A stretch of 64,000 nt of DNA from G965279355 sp965279355 (GTDB lineage: Bacteria; Pseudomonadota; Alphaproteobacteria; CACIAM-22H2): contig OZ257155.1 in NCBI GenBank assembly GCA_965279355.1, positions 1 to 64,000 on the forward strand, read 5' to 3'. A program made the translations under genes and the position numbers. Below are positions 42,037 through 50,222 of the stretch, in pieces. The number at the start of each line of letters is the position of its first letter. Positions within the stretch are counted from its first letter, which is position 1. The notes beneath the pieces are model-generated. The model was not told the DNA's origin, did no database searches, and was given only the letters and a program-made list of their open reading frames with translations.

Positions 42037-43149
42037 TTATGCCGAGCCCCAGACGTCGCGGGCGGTTTCCACGACCAGCGACAGTTTCGCGAACTGCTCA
42101 TCCTCGGTGAGGATGTTCCCGAGCATCGTCGACGCAAATCCGCATTGCGGCGAAATCGAAAGCTGGTCGAGGTCGACGTATTTTGCCGCCTCATCGATGC
42201 GCCGCTTGAGATCGTCCTTCTTCTCAAGCTGGCCCTTTTTGCTGGTCACGAGGCCGAGGACAACCTGCTTGCCCTTCGGAACGAAACGCAGAGGCTCGAA
42301 GCTTCCCGAGCGGTCATCGTCGTATTCGAGGAAGAATCCGTCAACCTTGAGTTCGTTGAAGATCGCTTCGGCAACCACGTCGTAGCTTCCCGAGGCTACC
42401 CAGGCGGATCGGTGATTGCCGCGGCAAGTGTGCACACCAATCGCCATGTCAGCCGGCTTGCCCTTGATCGCGTCGTTGATGAGGTTGATGTAAACCATGT
42501 GCCGTTTGCCGGCATCATTTCCGGCTTCGCGGATACGGTCGCGATAGTTGGGGTCGCCCAGCATGACGAGCATAGTGTCGTCGATCTGCAGATACTTGCA
42601 GCCCAGTTCGGACAGGAGCTTCACCTGCTTGGCATAAACTTTCGTGAGGTCGCCAAGCAGCTCGTCCGCGTTCGGGTAAACCGGGGTCTCGAGCGCCGCG
42701 CCGAGACCGTGAAGGATACTGGGGGCAGGAATCGTCAGCTTCGGCAGCGCCTTCGCGTTTGCCTTCAGGAATGCGAAGTCTTCCCCAAAGATCGGCTTCT
42801 CAAGATGTAGCTTGTCGACCACCTTCGGGACTGGAATCTCGTTCCGGACATCGCCCCCTTCGTTCTTGAACGGCCGGACCTGCATTCCGCCGGGGATAAC
42901 GCCGCCGATTTTGCAGAGGAAATCCATATGCCAGGTGCCGCGACGAAATTCGCCATCGGTCACGCACTGAAGTCCGATCTCTTCCTGGCGCTTGATAACC
43001 CGACGGACCTCCTGATCCTCGATCTGATGCAGCTGTTCCGTTGAAATCTTCTTGGCTTCAAACTGCTTACGAGCGTCGAGCAGGGACTGCGGCCTCAACA
43101 GGCTGCCGACATGCTCAGCACGGAACGGCGGCTTTTTACGAGCGGACAT
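42037..43149 (-). CDS. MetE-like methyltransferase (YxjG/YxjH class), copy 2
   Basis: A 370-residue MetE C-domain-like protein: PFRAEHVGSLLRPQSLLDARKQF, VTDGEFRRGTWHMDF, and zinc ligand candidates in GVHTCRGN (His240, Cys242), FFLEYDDDRSG (Glu275) and SPQCGFAST (Cys336). It is clearly homologous to the protein at 51307. This short class moves methyl groups between a folate-type or small-molecule donor and a thiol; some are thought to act in sulfur or methoxy-compound metabolism. Operator F lies 116 bp upstream and a LuxR-type regulator is divergent. Neighbours (methyltransferase, MTHFR-like) point to C1 transfer. Confidence 0.86.
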   Translation of the reverse strand: MSARKKPPFRAEHVGSLLRPQSLLDARKQFEAKKISTEQLHQIEDQEVRRVIKRQEEIGLQCVTDGEFRRGTWHMDFLCKIGGVIPGGMQVRPFKNEGGDVRNEIPVPKVVDKLHLEKPIFGEDFAFLKANAKALPKLTIPAPSILHGLGAALETPVYPNADELLGDLTKVYAKQVKLLSELGCKYLQIDDTMLVMLGDPNYRDRIREAGNDAGKRHMVYINLINDAIKGKPADMAIGVHTCRGNHRSAWVASGSYDVVAEAIFNELKVDGFFLEYDDDRSGSFEPLRFVPKGKQVVLGLVTSKKGQLEKKDDLKRRIDEAAKYVDLDQLSISPQCGFASTMLGNILTEDEQFAKLSLVVETARDVWGSA

Positions 43150-43487
43150 TGTTCACCTCTACAACAGATCTGATGTGACACGGCAGCGGCTATCTTTTCG
43201 CCAGTCCGTGTCATTCCAAGGGTCGTCTTGGATGAGGGTATCTACGATGGGGCTACGCGTGCGTATGTCCTAAGCGTTAGCGACAAATCTCCATACGCGG
43301 CAGAGGATTGAGGCCTTTCATAGCGGCCGCAATCCGGGGGGCGGCGCCATACCCGCAAGCGTGCCCATTCGTTAATGGGGATGCGGCTCGCCGCAGCTTG
43401 TATAGAGGTGAGTTTTAGCGGTATCTTAAACAAAAGCGCACTCTAGCGGCTTCCTTGAAGGAGCCAGTGGTGCAATAGGGAGGAGCA
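43150..43487. other. Divergent intergenic region between MetE-like gene and LuxR-type regulator
   Basis: No gene is supported in these 338 bases. They hold operator candidate F (43266-43285), and a ribosome site GGGAGGAG just before the regulator's ATG. Both promoters should lie here. Confidence 0.5.
43266..43285. promoter_or_regulatory. LuxR-type operator candidate (site F)
   Basis: Left arm TGTCCT perfect, right arm GCGACA with two mismatches to AGGACA, centre AAGCGTTA. It lies between the MetE-like gene (start 43149) and the LuxR-type gene (start 43488), so the regulator may control itself. Confidence 0.5.
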
Positions 43488-44291
43488 ATGATCGTCCTTT
43501 CCCCGGCCCAGCCGAGCCATAGTGTCACCTTTGGCACCAGTACCTTAAGCGCGGTCCTCAGTTCCATCGGAACGGACGACTATGATCGTGCCTGTTTCGA
43601 GGTGTTTTCCGACCTCGACGTGGATCATTGGGCGGCGTTTCATTATCGGCCGGATCATTCGGTCCGGTGCGTCGCGACAGACAGCACCGCCTATAAAATC
43701 GCGGCAAAGGAAAATTGCGACCGGTTTGCCAATCGCTACCACGGGGTTGACCCGTCCATCCTCGCGTTACGTGGACGTCGCGAGACAACGGTCCTCACAA
43801 AGATCGGTATTGGCGATATCAGGGACCATCAGTATCGCCACTGCTTTGAGCTTACGCACGTTCAGGAGCGCCTTAGCTATTTTTCGCGTTCGGGATCAAA
43901 TCTTCATCAATTAAGTATTTTCCGCGGTCCCGGAAAGCGTTCGTTTACGGCGTCTGAAATGGGCCGCTTTGCGACTCTTGCCAATGTCATTCTGGTGACG
44001 ATGGAAAGACACGAAGTGATGAGAGGGGTAGAAGCCGGAGCATCTCGTCCTTTGAACGTAGAAGAAGTTGAGCGGCTTTTGATCCGGCTTCCCGGTTCAT
44101 TGAGTAAGCGGGAGCGGGAAGTATGCTCTCGGGCTGCCGTAGGCATCACGATCGAGGGAACGGCGCTGGATCTCAATATTCAGAAGACCAGCGTTATTAC
44201 CTACCGTCAGCGCGCCTATCAGAAATTGGGAATTACCCGCCAGAATGAACTGGTCGCAATGGTGAACAATCTGCGCGCGGACAGCCACTAA
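43488..44291 (+). CDS. LuxR-family transcriptional regulator (solo), copy 1
   Basis: A 267-residue protein. Residues about 203-265 are a LuxR-type HTH: LSKREREVCSRAAVGITIEGTALDLNIQKTSVITYRQRAYQKLGITRQNEL, with TSVITYRQRAYQKLGI as the recognition helix and C-cap. The N-terminal 200 residues (CFEVFSDLDVDHWAAFHYRPD..., then DPSILAL, DHQYRHCFEL, ERLSYFSRSG) form a sensor domain I do not identify with the classic acyl-homoserine-lactone domain. No LuxI is present. It is homologous throughout to the protein at 59949. ATG 43488 follows GGGAGGAG closely. It probably binds the 20-bp repeats of this region. Confidence 0.86.
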   Translation: MIVLSPAQPSHSVTFGTSTLSAVLSSIGTDDYDRACFEVFSDLDVDHWAAFHYRPDHSVRCVATDSTAYKIAAKENCDRFANRYHGVDPSILALRGRRETTVLTKIGIGDIRDHQYRHCFELTHVQERLSYFSRSGSNLHQLSIFRGPGKRSFTASEMGRFATLANVILVTMERHEVMRGVEAGASRPLNVEEVERLLIRLPGSLSKREREVCSRAAVGITIEGTALDLNIQKTSVITYRQRAYQKLGITRQNELVAMVNNLRADSH

Positions 44292-44311
44292 AGGCGTCGT
44301 TTTCCTGCCGA

Positions 44312-46018
44312 TTACCTGCGCGCTTGTGTATGCACATTCAGCAGCGCAGGCGTTCCGTGACGTACTTTATCCAGTGACGCCACAACGGCATCTGGAAGCT
44401 TGGCCGGATCTTCGACTGAGAGCCCGAAGCCGCCGGATGCCTCTGCTACTTTTTCGAAGGCCGGCGAGGGATTGAGATCTTGGATGGGCATGCTGTTTGC
44501 CTTGGATGCAGAGCCCTTGGGATAGACGTCTAGGGTCGACATCTTGACGGCAAGCCATGAATGGTTGTTCGCCACGACTGTCAGGGTCGGCAGGCTCTCC
44601 GAACGCTGGACAAAATGGTACGGCGTCGGGTTACCGAACATGTAAGACCCATCGCCGACCGCAACGATCACTTCACGGTCAGGCGCTGCAAGCTTCGCGC
44701 CCAGGCCGCTTCCAAGCGCCACACCAAGTCCGCCGGCAAGCGATGTGCCCATATAGCTGAGAGGGTGCAGAAGATCGAGGCGGGCCGGCGAAGTGCCGAG
44801 TTCGTTGATTACGATCGCGTTCTCGCTTTTGGCAGCATTAAGACAGTGGGCGAGCCACGCTGGATGGATCGGAAACTCATCCTTTACTTGCGCTACGAGC
44901 TTGTCGCGCGCGAGGCGCATAGCGTCTTTGGCCGCAGCAACAGCGCGCCGGCGGCTTTCATGGAGATGAACACGCCCACGTCCCAAGGCGTCATGAAGCA
45001 TCCTTATTGCATCAACAGAATTTCCGGCGATTAACCCGTCGGCTTCGAACTCACGGAACGGATGTCTGCTGACCAACGGATCGGAGCCGAGATGGAAGAT
45101 TTTCGTGCCTGATTTGGGTGTTGCAAAGCGCGGCATCCACGGCACGCCGGATTCAATCACGAGGAGCAGATCGGCGTTTTGCATGTGCGGATTTGGATCG
45201 ACGCCAAAGCCGAGGTGCATCGGATGTCCGGTGGACAGGCAAAGGTCTGAGGCCGTCACCTGGACAACAGGAAGCGCGTGTTCGTTGCACAGTTCCGAAA
45301 GGGCCGTAAAGGCTTCTGAACTGCGTCCGAGACCGGATGTGATGATGAGTGGAAACTCTGCATTTTTAACCAGCTGTGCCAGATCTTCAATGGCTTGCTT
45401 CGATGGTGCTGCCGCTGTCACGCCCATGGGACGAATCGTTTCTCTGCGCATCGGAATTGCTGGGTCCGCGAGCACCTCGCGGGGCAGACAAAGATAGACG
45501 GGGCCTCTGGGTTCGCTCATGGCGATATCCAGGGCGCGATCGACGACGGCTCCAACCGGTTGGCCGGCGCGGAGTTCGTAGTCCCATTTCACAAACTCGC
45601 GGACCATGCCTCCCTGGTCGAACGACTCCTGACCCCAGTGGATGGCGCCGTTACGCGACGCGATATGCCCTGCATCAGTTGCGGGCGAGCGCCCGGCACA
45701 CAAAACAACCGGAACATTATCTCGTGTCATGTTCATGAGCGCACAGATGGCATTTGCTGTTCCCACCGTGACGTGAACCATGACGGCCGCAGGTTTACCG
45801 GAAATCCGGTAATATCCATTGGCCATTCCCATGGCGAGATTTTCATGGGGCGCCGTTACAAACTTTGGATACGGCGAACGTCCTGCCGAAACCGCTTCGA
45901 TAATCGGTGCGAAATCGGTGCCGGCATTGGCAAAGACGTACTCAACGCCGCGGCTGGCGAGGCGTGCGAGCATCGCTTCCGCGGAACTCGTGTCTGTACC
46001 GTCCTGATGCGTGTCCAT
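44312..46018 (-). CDS. Thiamine pyrophosphate-dependent enzyme (acetolactate synthase-like)
   Basis: A 568-residue three-domain TPP enzyme. N-terminal Pyr domain: VEYVFANAGTDFAPIIEAV and the activating Glu in APHENLAMGMANGYYR; central domain with FPLIITSGLGRSSEAF; C-terminal PP domain with GDGSYMFGNPTPYHF...NNHSW as the GDG-x-N TPP motif. It resembles unspecified 'TPP-requiring' decarboxylase/synthase proteins; substrate unknown. I use the ATG at 46018 (CGGAG upstream); an in-frame ATG at 46051 adds 11 residues. Operator G1 is 63 bp upstream and a Bug-FAH-dehydrogenase operon is divergent. Confidence 0.85.
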   Translation of the reverse strand: MDTHQDGTDTSSAEAMLARLASRGVEYVFANAGTDFAPIIEAVSAGRSPYPKFVTAPHENLAMGMANGYYRISGKPAAVMVHVTVGTANAICALMNMTRDNVPVVLCAGRSPATDAGHIASRNGAIHWGQESFDQGGMVREFVKWDYELRAGQPVGAVVDRALDIAMSEPRGPVYLCLPREVLADPAIPMRRETIRPMGVTAAAPSKQAIEDLAQLVKNAEFPLIITSGLGRSSEAFTALSELCNEHALPVVQVTASDLCLSTGHPMHLGFGVDPNPHMQNADLLLVIESGVPWMPRFATPKSGTKIFHLGSDPLVSRHPFREFEADGLIAGNSVDAIRMLHDALGRGRVHLHESRRRAVAAAKDAMRLARDKLVAQVKDEFPIHPAWLAHCLNAAKSENAIVINELGTSPARLDLLHPLSYMGTSLAGGLGVALGSGLGAKLAAPDREVIVAVGDGSYMFGNPTPYHFVQRSESLPTLTVVANNHSWLAVKMSTLDVYPKGSASKANSMPIQDLNPSPAFEKVAEASGGFGLSVEDPAKLPDAVVASLDKVRHGTPALLNVHTQARR

Positions 46019-46081
46019 TGCTGCGCTCCGTGATGTCCGTAAATCGGTCATCCGTGATGCGCGCGTGGGGCGGACCCTGTC

Positions 46082-46101
46082 TGTCCTAAACTATGAGGGC
46101 A
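46082..46101. promoter_or_regulatory. LuxR-type operator candidate (site G1)
   Basis: Arms TGTCCT and AGGGCA (one mismatch) around AAACTATG. It lies 63 bp upstream of the TPP enzyme start on the minus strand, one of two sites in this divergent promoter region. Confidence 0.6.
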
Positions 46102-46134
46102 GATTTCCTGCGATTCACACCCTTACAATGCTAT

Positions 46135-46154
46135 TGCCCTGAGGAATCAGGACA
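46135..46154. promoter_or_regulatory. LuxR-type operator candidate (site G2)
   Basis: Arms TGCCCT (one mismatch) and AGGACA around GAGGAATC. It lies 82 bp upstream of the Bug gene start on the plus strand, 53 bp centre-to-centre from G1, so each divergent gene has its own site. Confidence 0.6.
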
Positions 46155-46236
46155 AAAGACTTAATGACAGGGTACCTGACAATTACCTGTAAATGGCGGG
46201 TCCAGGTTAACGGTGAGGATACGGGGAGGTAGGAAA

Positions 46237-47223
46237 ATGAATAGCTTGCGTATGTTGTACCGCGTGGCAGTCACCGTTTTGGCTGTCACGGCATGCTTCT
46301 CCCTGGGTCATGCCAATGCCCAGAATTACCCAACGCGTGCCATTCAAATCCTTGTGGGGTTTCCGCCCGGCGGAAGTTCCGATATCGTTGCTCGCGTCAG
46401 CGGCGAAGGTCTCTCGCGGGAGCTTGGTAAGCCCGTCATCGTCGAGAACAAGACCGGTGCTACCGGTATCGTTGCGGCGAACGCCGTAGCGACCAGCCGG
46501 CCGGATGGCTACACGCTGCTGCTCGTCCCGGGCGGACATGCTCTATACGGGGCCACGTTCAACACGCTTCCCTTCGATCCGCTGAATAGCTTTGAGTGGA
46601 TTTCGCGTATTACCACCGGTCCGTTCTTTGTTGCCGTCTCAGGCAAGTCGAGCATTCAATCGATGACCGATCTGGTCGCCGCTGGAAAGGCTTCACCCGG
46701 CACCTTGAAGTTCGGTAGCGTTGGCCCTGGCTCGCCTCACCATCTGGGCGTTGAACTTCTGAGCCTTGCCACCGGCACCAAGTTTCTGCACGTGCCTTAC
46801 CGCGGCGAAGGTCCGATGGTTGCGGCGCTGCTTGCTTCCGAAATTGACTTTGCAATGAGCACGCCGACGCAGGTTCTTGGCAATGTTGAATCTGGCGCTG
46901 TGCGGGCTCTCGCGGTTACCAGCCGTATCCGCTCGTCGAAGCTGCCGAATGTTCAATCGGTCGAGGAATCATTGAAATTGACCGACTATAACGTGGGCAG
47001 CTGGTTCGCTCTTGCCGGAGCCGCCGGTACGCCGCCTGACATCGTGCGTCAGATCAACGCGGCGCTGGACCGTGCGCTGAAGGTTCAGGCGGATCGCGTT
47101 CGTATTACCACGCTTGGACACGAGATTACGCTGTCGTCGCCACAAGAGCTCAGGGAGCAGGTCGCCAAGGAGCAGGTGATGTGGGCGAAGATCGTCGAGG
47201 CTGCCGGCGTTCCAAAGCAATAG
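46237..47223 (+). CDS. Bug/TctC-family periplasmic solute-binding receptor (copy 4)
   Basis: A 328-residue Bug receptor with signal peptide (MNSLRMLYRVAVTVLAVTACFSLGHANAQ). Patterns: YPTRAIQILVGFPPGGSSDIVARVSGEGLSRELGKPVIVENKTGATGIVAANAVATSRPDGYTLLLVPGGHALYGATFN. GGGGAGG at 46222-46228 supports ATG 46237 over the longer frame. It is the first gene of an operon-like run with FAH, an amino-acid-synthesis-family protein and a glutaryl-CoA-dehydrogenase-like gene, so its ligand is probably the substrate that these degrade. Confidence 0.9.
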   Translation: MNSLRMLYRVAVTVLAVTACFSLGHANAQNYPTRAIQILVGFPPGGSSDIVARVSGEGLSRELGKPVIVENKTGATGIVAANAVATSRPDGYTLLLVPGGHALYGATFNTLPFDPLNSFEWISRITTGPFFVAVSGKSSIQSMTDLVAAGKASPGTLKFGSVGPGSPHHLGVELLSLATGTKFLHVPYRGEGPMVAALLASEIDFAMSTPTQVLGNVESGAVRALAVTSRIRSSKLPNVQSVEESLKLTDYNVGSWFALAGAAGTPPDIVRQINAALDRALKVQADRVRITTLGHEITLSSPQELREQVAKEQVMWAKIVEAAGVPKQ

Positions 47224-47444
47224 TTTTGGCAACTGCGGGGTCGGCTGCGACTCAGCCAGAGGTGCTTGAGCGCGGAGACATCATACAGCGACGTCGACGC
47301 GGACTATTGCGAAAGCCTTCACGCTGCTCGCCAACCATCTGCTGAGTACGCCTCGCAATGTCGCGCTGACCAGCGAGTCAGAGTGCAGATCTGGCAAGCG
47401 CCCGAGAATTTCCAACACCGACAAGACAGACGCGGAGCGAAATC
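47224..47444. other. Intergenic region between Bug and FAH genes
   Basis: No gene is supported in these 221 bases; an open frame at 47266 has no ribosome site or family pattern. No LuxR-type operator candidate was found here, so transcription may continue from the Bug promoter. Confidence 0.4.
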
Positions 47445-48299
47445 ATGAGATTCCTAACATTCATTTATAAGGGCCGGGAAAGCTGGGGCGCCGTTGTCGA
47501 TGGGGATGTCGTTGACCTTGGTAGCCGTGCCGCAAGCCTGGCTGAATTTGTCGGCAGTGCGGACTTCGCCAAGAGGAACAGCCTGCTGACGGGATCCGAG
47601 CCGAAAATTCCGATGGCGGAGATCAAGTTTCTGCCGGTCATTCCGAAACCGGAAAAGATCGTTCTGTTGGTTAGGAACTACATGGACCATCACCAGGAAG
47701 TTCTTGCCGCCGGCATGAAGCGCGAACTGTCCGCCTTTCCACCGATCTTTCTGCGCGTCTGGAGGTCCCAGATTGGCCATGGAGCACCGATCATTCGTCC
47801 GAAGATATCCGACCAACTCGACTGGGAAGGTGAATTGGCCATCGTTATCGGCAAGGGCGGACGGCATATCCCGGAAGACAGGGCGATGGATCATATCGCC
47901 GGATACTCCTGCTACAACGATGTCAGTGTGCGTGACTGGCAGTTCCATGCACAGCAGATCGCGGCGGGGAAGAACTTCGTCGGAACCGGCCCATTTGGCC
48001 CCTTCATGGTCACCCCTGACGAGGTCCCCGACCCGAACAACCTGAAGCTTGAAGTGCGCCTGAACAACGAAGTCGTTCAATCCTCCAACACGTCTCATCT
48101 CATCCACAAGATTCCGCGGATGATCAGCTACTCATCCACGATTTTCGATCTGGTACCCGGCGACGTCATCGTTACCGGAACCCCGGCCGGTGTTGGTTGG
48201 AGCCGGAAGCCACCGCGCTTCATGAAGGCCGGCGATATCATGGAAGTCGAGATCGAAAAGGTCGGTCTCCTCCGGAATCCGGTCGAGAACGAGGCCTGA
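47445..48299 (+). CDS. Fumarylacetoacetate hydrolase-family protein
   Basis: A 284-residue FAH-family enzyme: VLLVRNYMDHHQEV, PIIRPKISDQLDWEGELAIVIGKGGRHIP (the metal-binding E-x-E, with later Asp), YNDVSVRDWQFHAQQIAAGKNF and PGDVIVTGTPAGVGWSRKPP. The family covers hydrolases, decarboxylases and hydratases acting on C-C bonds of 2,4-diketo or enol acids from ring cleavage. The exact activity is not evident. It starts with ATG 47445 and ends 5 bp before the next gene. Confidence 0.87.
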   Translation: MRFLTFIYKGRESWGAVVDGDVVDLGSRAASLAEFVGSADFAKRNSLLTGSEPKIPMAEIKFLPVIPKPEKIVLLVRNYMDHHQEVLAAGMKRELSAFPPIFLRVWRSQIGHGAPIIRPKISDQLDWEGELAIVIGKGGRHIPEDRAMDHIAGYSCYNDVSVRDWQFHAQQIAAGKNFVGTGPFGPFMVTPDEVPDPNNLKLEVRLNNEVVQSSNTSHLIHKIPRMISYSSTIFDLVPGDVIVTGTPAGVGWSRKPPRFMKAGDIMEVEIEKVGLLRNPVENEA

Positions 48300-48304
48300 G
48301 ACGC

Positions 48305-48886
48305 ATGATCTGGCCCATCCGCAAAGTCGTCGTGACGGTCGAGGATGTTCACCATGATGGCGGCCCGCGTCTTTCGGAGCCGCTTCGCGTTGGGGTGGCA
48401 TCCGCCGTTGTGGGCAATCCGTTCGCTGGTCGATATGAGGAAAACCTGGTCGAACCGATGGAGGCCCTGAACGAGCTTGGCCGCGAACTGGCTCGGCGCC
48501 TCGTGAAGGCTCTCCAGATAGAGCCGAAGCAGATCGAGTCTTACGGCAAAGGCTCCATCGTCGGAGCGTCAGGCGAGCTGGAACATGGAGCCCTCTGGCA
48601 TGCTCCCGGTGGCTGGGGAATGCGCCAGATCTTAGGCGATACGAAGGCGATCGTTCCCGGCAACAAAATGATTGGTGCCGTCGGGTCGCGATTGATGATC
48701 CCTCTCGGTCATGTCAACGCGGCCTACGTTCGCTCACATTTCAGTTCGGCCGGCGTCAGCATCGACGACGCACCGCGGCCGAACGAAATCGTCTTCGCCC
48801 TGGCGATGTCGACGGGCGGCCGGCCGCATGCGCGGCTGGGAGGCCTTCTGGTCAGTCAGATCGAAGGCAAGGATGGCCTGCGTTAG
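48305..48886 (+). CDS. Amino acid synthesis (AA_synth) family protein
   Basis: A 193-residue protein: MIWPIRKVVVTVEDVHHDGGPRLSEPLRVGVASAVVGNPFAGRYEENLVEPMEALNELG, then GSIVGASGELEHGALWHAPGGWGMR and GSRLMIPLGHVNAAYVRSHFSSAG. This is the AA_synth family (Pfam 'Amino acid synthesis'), small proteins near Bug receptors and FAH genes whose enzymatic role is not established. It starts 5 bp after FAH. Its strong coupling to FAH and the dehydrogenase suggests a hydrolytic or isomerising step on a ring-opened acid. Confidence 0.75.
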   Translation: MIWPIRKVVVTVEDVHHDGGPRLSEPLRVGVASAVVGNPFAGRYEENLVEPMEALNELGRELARRLVKALQIEPKQIESYGKGSIVGASGELEHGALWHAPGGWGMRQILGDTKAIVPGNKMIGAVGSRLMIPLGHVNAAYVRSHFSSAGVSIDDAPRPNEIVFALAMSTGGRPHARLGGLLVSQIEGKDGLR

Positions 48887-48924
48887 CCTTTCATTCCTCC
48901 GCCAAAATTCCTTCAGGTAGGTCG

Positions 48925-50100
48925 ATGTCGAAAAGCAGAACGTTTGATTGGTCTGACCCGCTTGGTCTCGCATCCCAGCTGACCGAAGACGAAGTGATGA
49001 TCGCTGATATGGCTCGGGCCTATTGCCAGGACAAGCTCATGCCGCGCGTGCTTGAGGCCAATCGTCATGAACAGACCGATCCGGTGATTTTCCGTGAGAT
49101 GGGTGAGTTGGGGTTTCTTGGCTCGACCATCGAAGGTTATGGCTGTGCCGGGACAAGCTATGTGTCTTACGGCCTGATCGCACGGGAGGTGGAGCGTGTC
49201 GATAGCGGCTATCGCTCCATGATGAGTGTGCAGTCCAGTCTCGTCATGTATCCGATTTATGCCTTCGGCTCCGAGGCCCAGAAGCAGAAATATCTACCAC
49301 GACTGGCGACCGGCGAACTTATTGGCTGTTTTGGTCTCACCGAGCCGGATCATGGCTCCGATCCGGGCGGTATGAGAACGCGCGCGCGGAAGGTCGGTAG
49401 CGGGTATGTCCTGACTGGCAATAAAATGTGGATCACAAATTCACCGATCGCCGATGTCTTTATTGTGTGGGCGAAGACTGAAGACGGCGTGATCCGCGGC
49501 TTTATTCTTGAAAAAGGAATGCGCGGACTGAGCGCTCCCAAGATTGAAGGCAAGTTCGCGTTGCGCGCCTCGGTGACCGGCGAGATCGTGATGGATGAGG
49601 TGGAAGTGCCCGAAGATGCGCTGCTGCCGGATGTTCAGGGGCTGAAGGGGCCGTTCTCGTGCCTGAACAACGCGAGATACGGTATTGCCTGGGGTGCTAT
49701 GGGGGCCGCCGAATTCTGCTGGCACGCGGCGCGGACCTACACGATGGAGCGCAAGCAGTTCGGCAGGCCGCTTGCCGCGAACCAGCTCGTGCAGAAAAAG
49801 CTCGCGGACATGCAGACGGAGTGTGCGCTGGGGCTCAATGCGGCATTGCAGGTTGGCCGGGCGCGAGATCAGGATAAGGCTTCACCGGAGGTGATCAGCC
49901 TGATCAAGCGAAACAACTGCGGCAAGGCGCTTGAGATTGCACGGCTTGCGCGGGACATGCATGGCGGCAACGGGGTTTCGGATGAGTTCCATATCATCCG
50001 GCATATGATGAATCTGGAAGCCGTAAATACCTATGAGGGCACGCACGATATCCACGCGCTGATCCTCGGCCGGGCACAGACGGGGATCGCGGCGTTCTAG
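48925..50100 (+). CDS. Acyl-CoA dehydrogenase, glutaryl-CoA dehydrogenase-like
   Basis: A 391-residue dehydrogenase. Patterns: GFLGSTIEGYGCAGTSYVSYGLIAREVERVDSGYRSMMSVQSSLVMYPIYAFGSEAQKQKYLPRLATGELIGCFGLTEPDHGSDPGGM, NNARYGIAWGAMGAAEFCW, and the C-terminal TYEGTHDIHALILGRAQTGIAAF, where the Glu of YEGTHDIH is the catalytic base of the glutaryl-CoA branch. That branch oxidises and decarboxylates dicarboxyl-CoA compounds such as glutaryl-CoA. It lies 38 bp after AA_synth and ends the operon; operator H sits just past its stop. Confidence 0.9.
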   Translation: MSKSRTFDWSDPLGLASQLTEDEVMIADMARAYCQDKLMPRVLEANRHEQTDPVIFREMGELGFLGSTIEGYGCAGTSYVSYGLIAREVERVDSGYRSMMSVQSSLVMYPIYAFGSEAQKQKYLPRLATGELIGCFGLTEPDHGSDPGGMRTRARKVGSGYVLTGNKMWITNSPIADVFIVWAKTEDGVIRGFILEKGMRGLSAPKIEGKFALRASVTGEIVMDEVEVPEDALLPDVQGLKGPFSCLNNARYGIAWGAMGAAEFCWHAARTYTMERKQFGRPLAANQLVQKKLADMQTECALGLNAALQVGRARDQDKASPEVISLIKRNNCGKALEIARLARDMHGGNGVSDEFHIIRHMMNLEAVNTYEGTHDIHALILGRAQTGIAAF

Positions 50101-50113
50101 AAGCGATGCCCTC

Positions 50114-50133
50114 CGTCCTAAGACGTGAGGACA
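50114..50133. promoter_or_regulatory. LuxR-type operator candidate (site H)
   Basis: Arms CGTCCT (one mismatch) and AGGACA around AAGACGTG, 14 bp after the dehydrogenase stop and 89 bp before the VOC gene start. It marks a separate promoter for the extradiol-dioxygenase-like gene. Confidence 0.58.
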
Positions 50134-50222
50134 GACGGTGTTGCCGCCCGGTCCTATACGGGGGAATAAGAGGCTGCAGACACGCCCAGCGGTCTGCGCG
50201 ATCATGGAGGCGCATCATTCCT

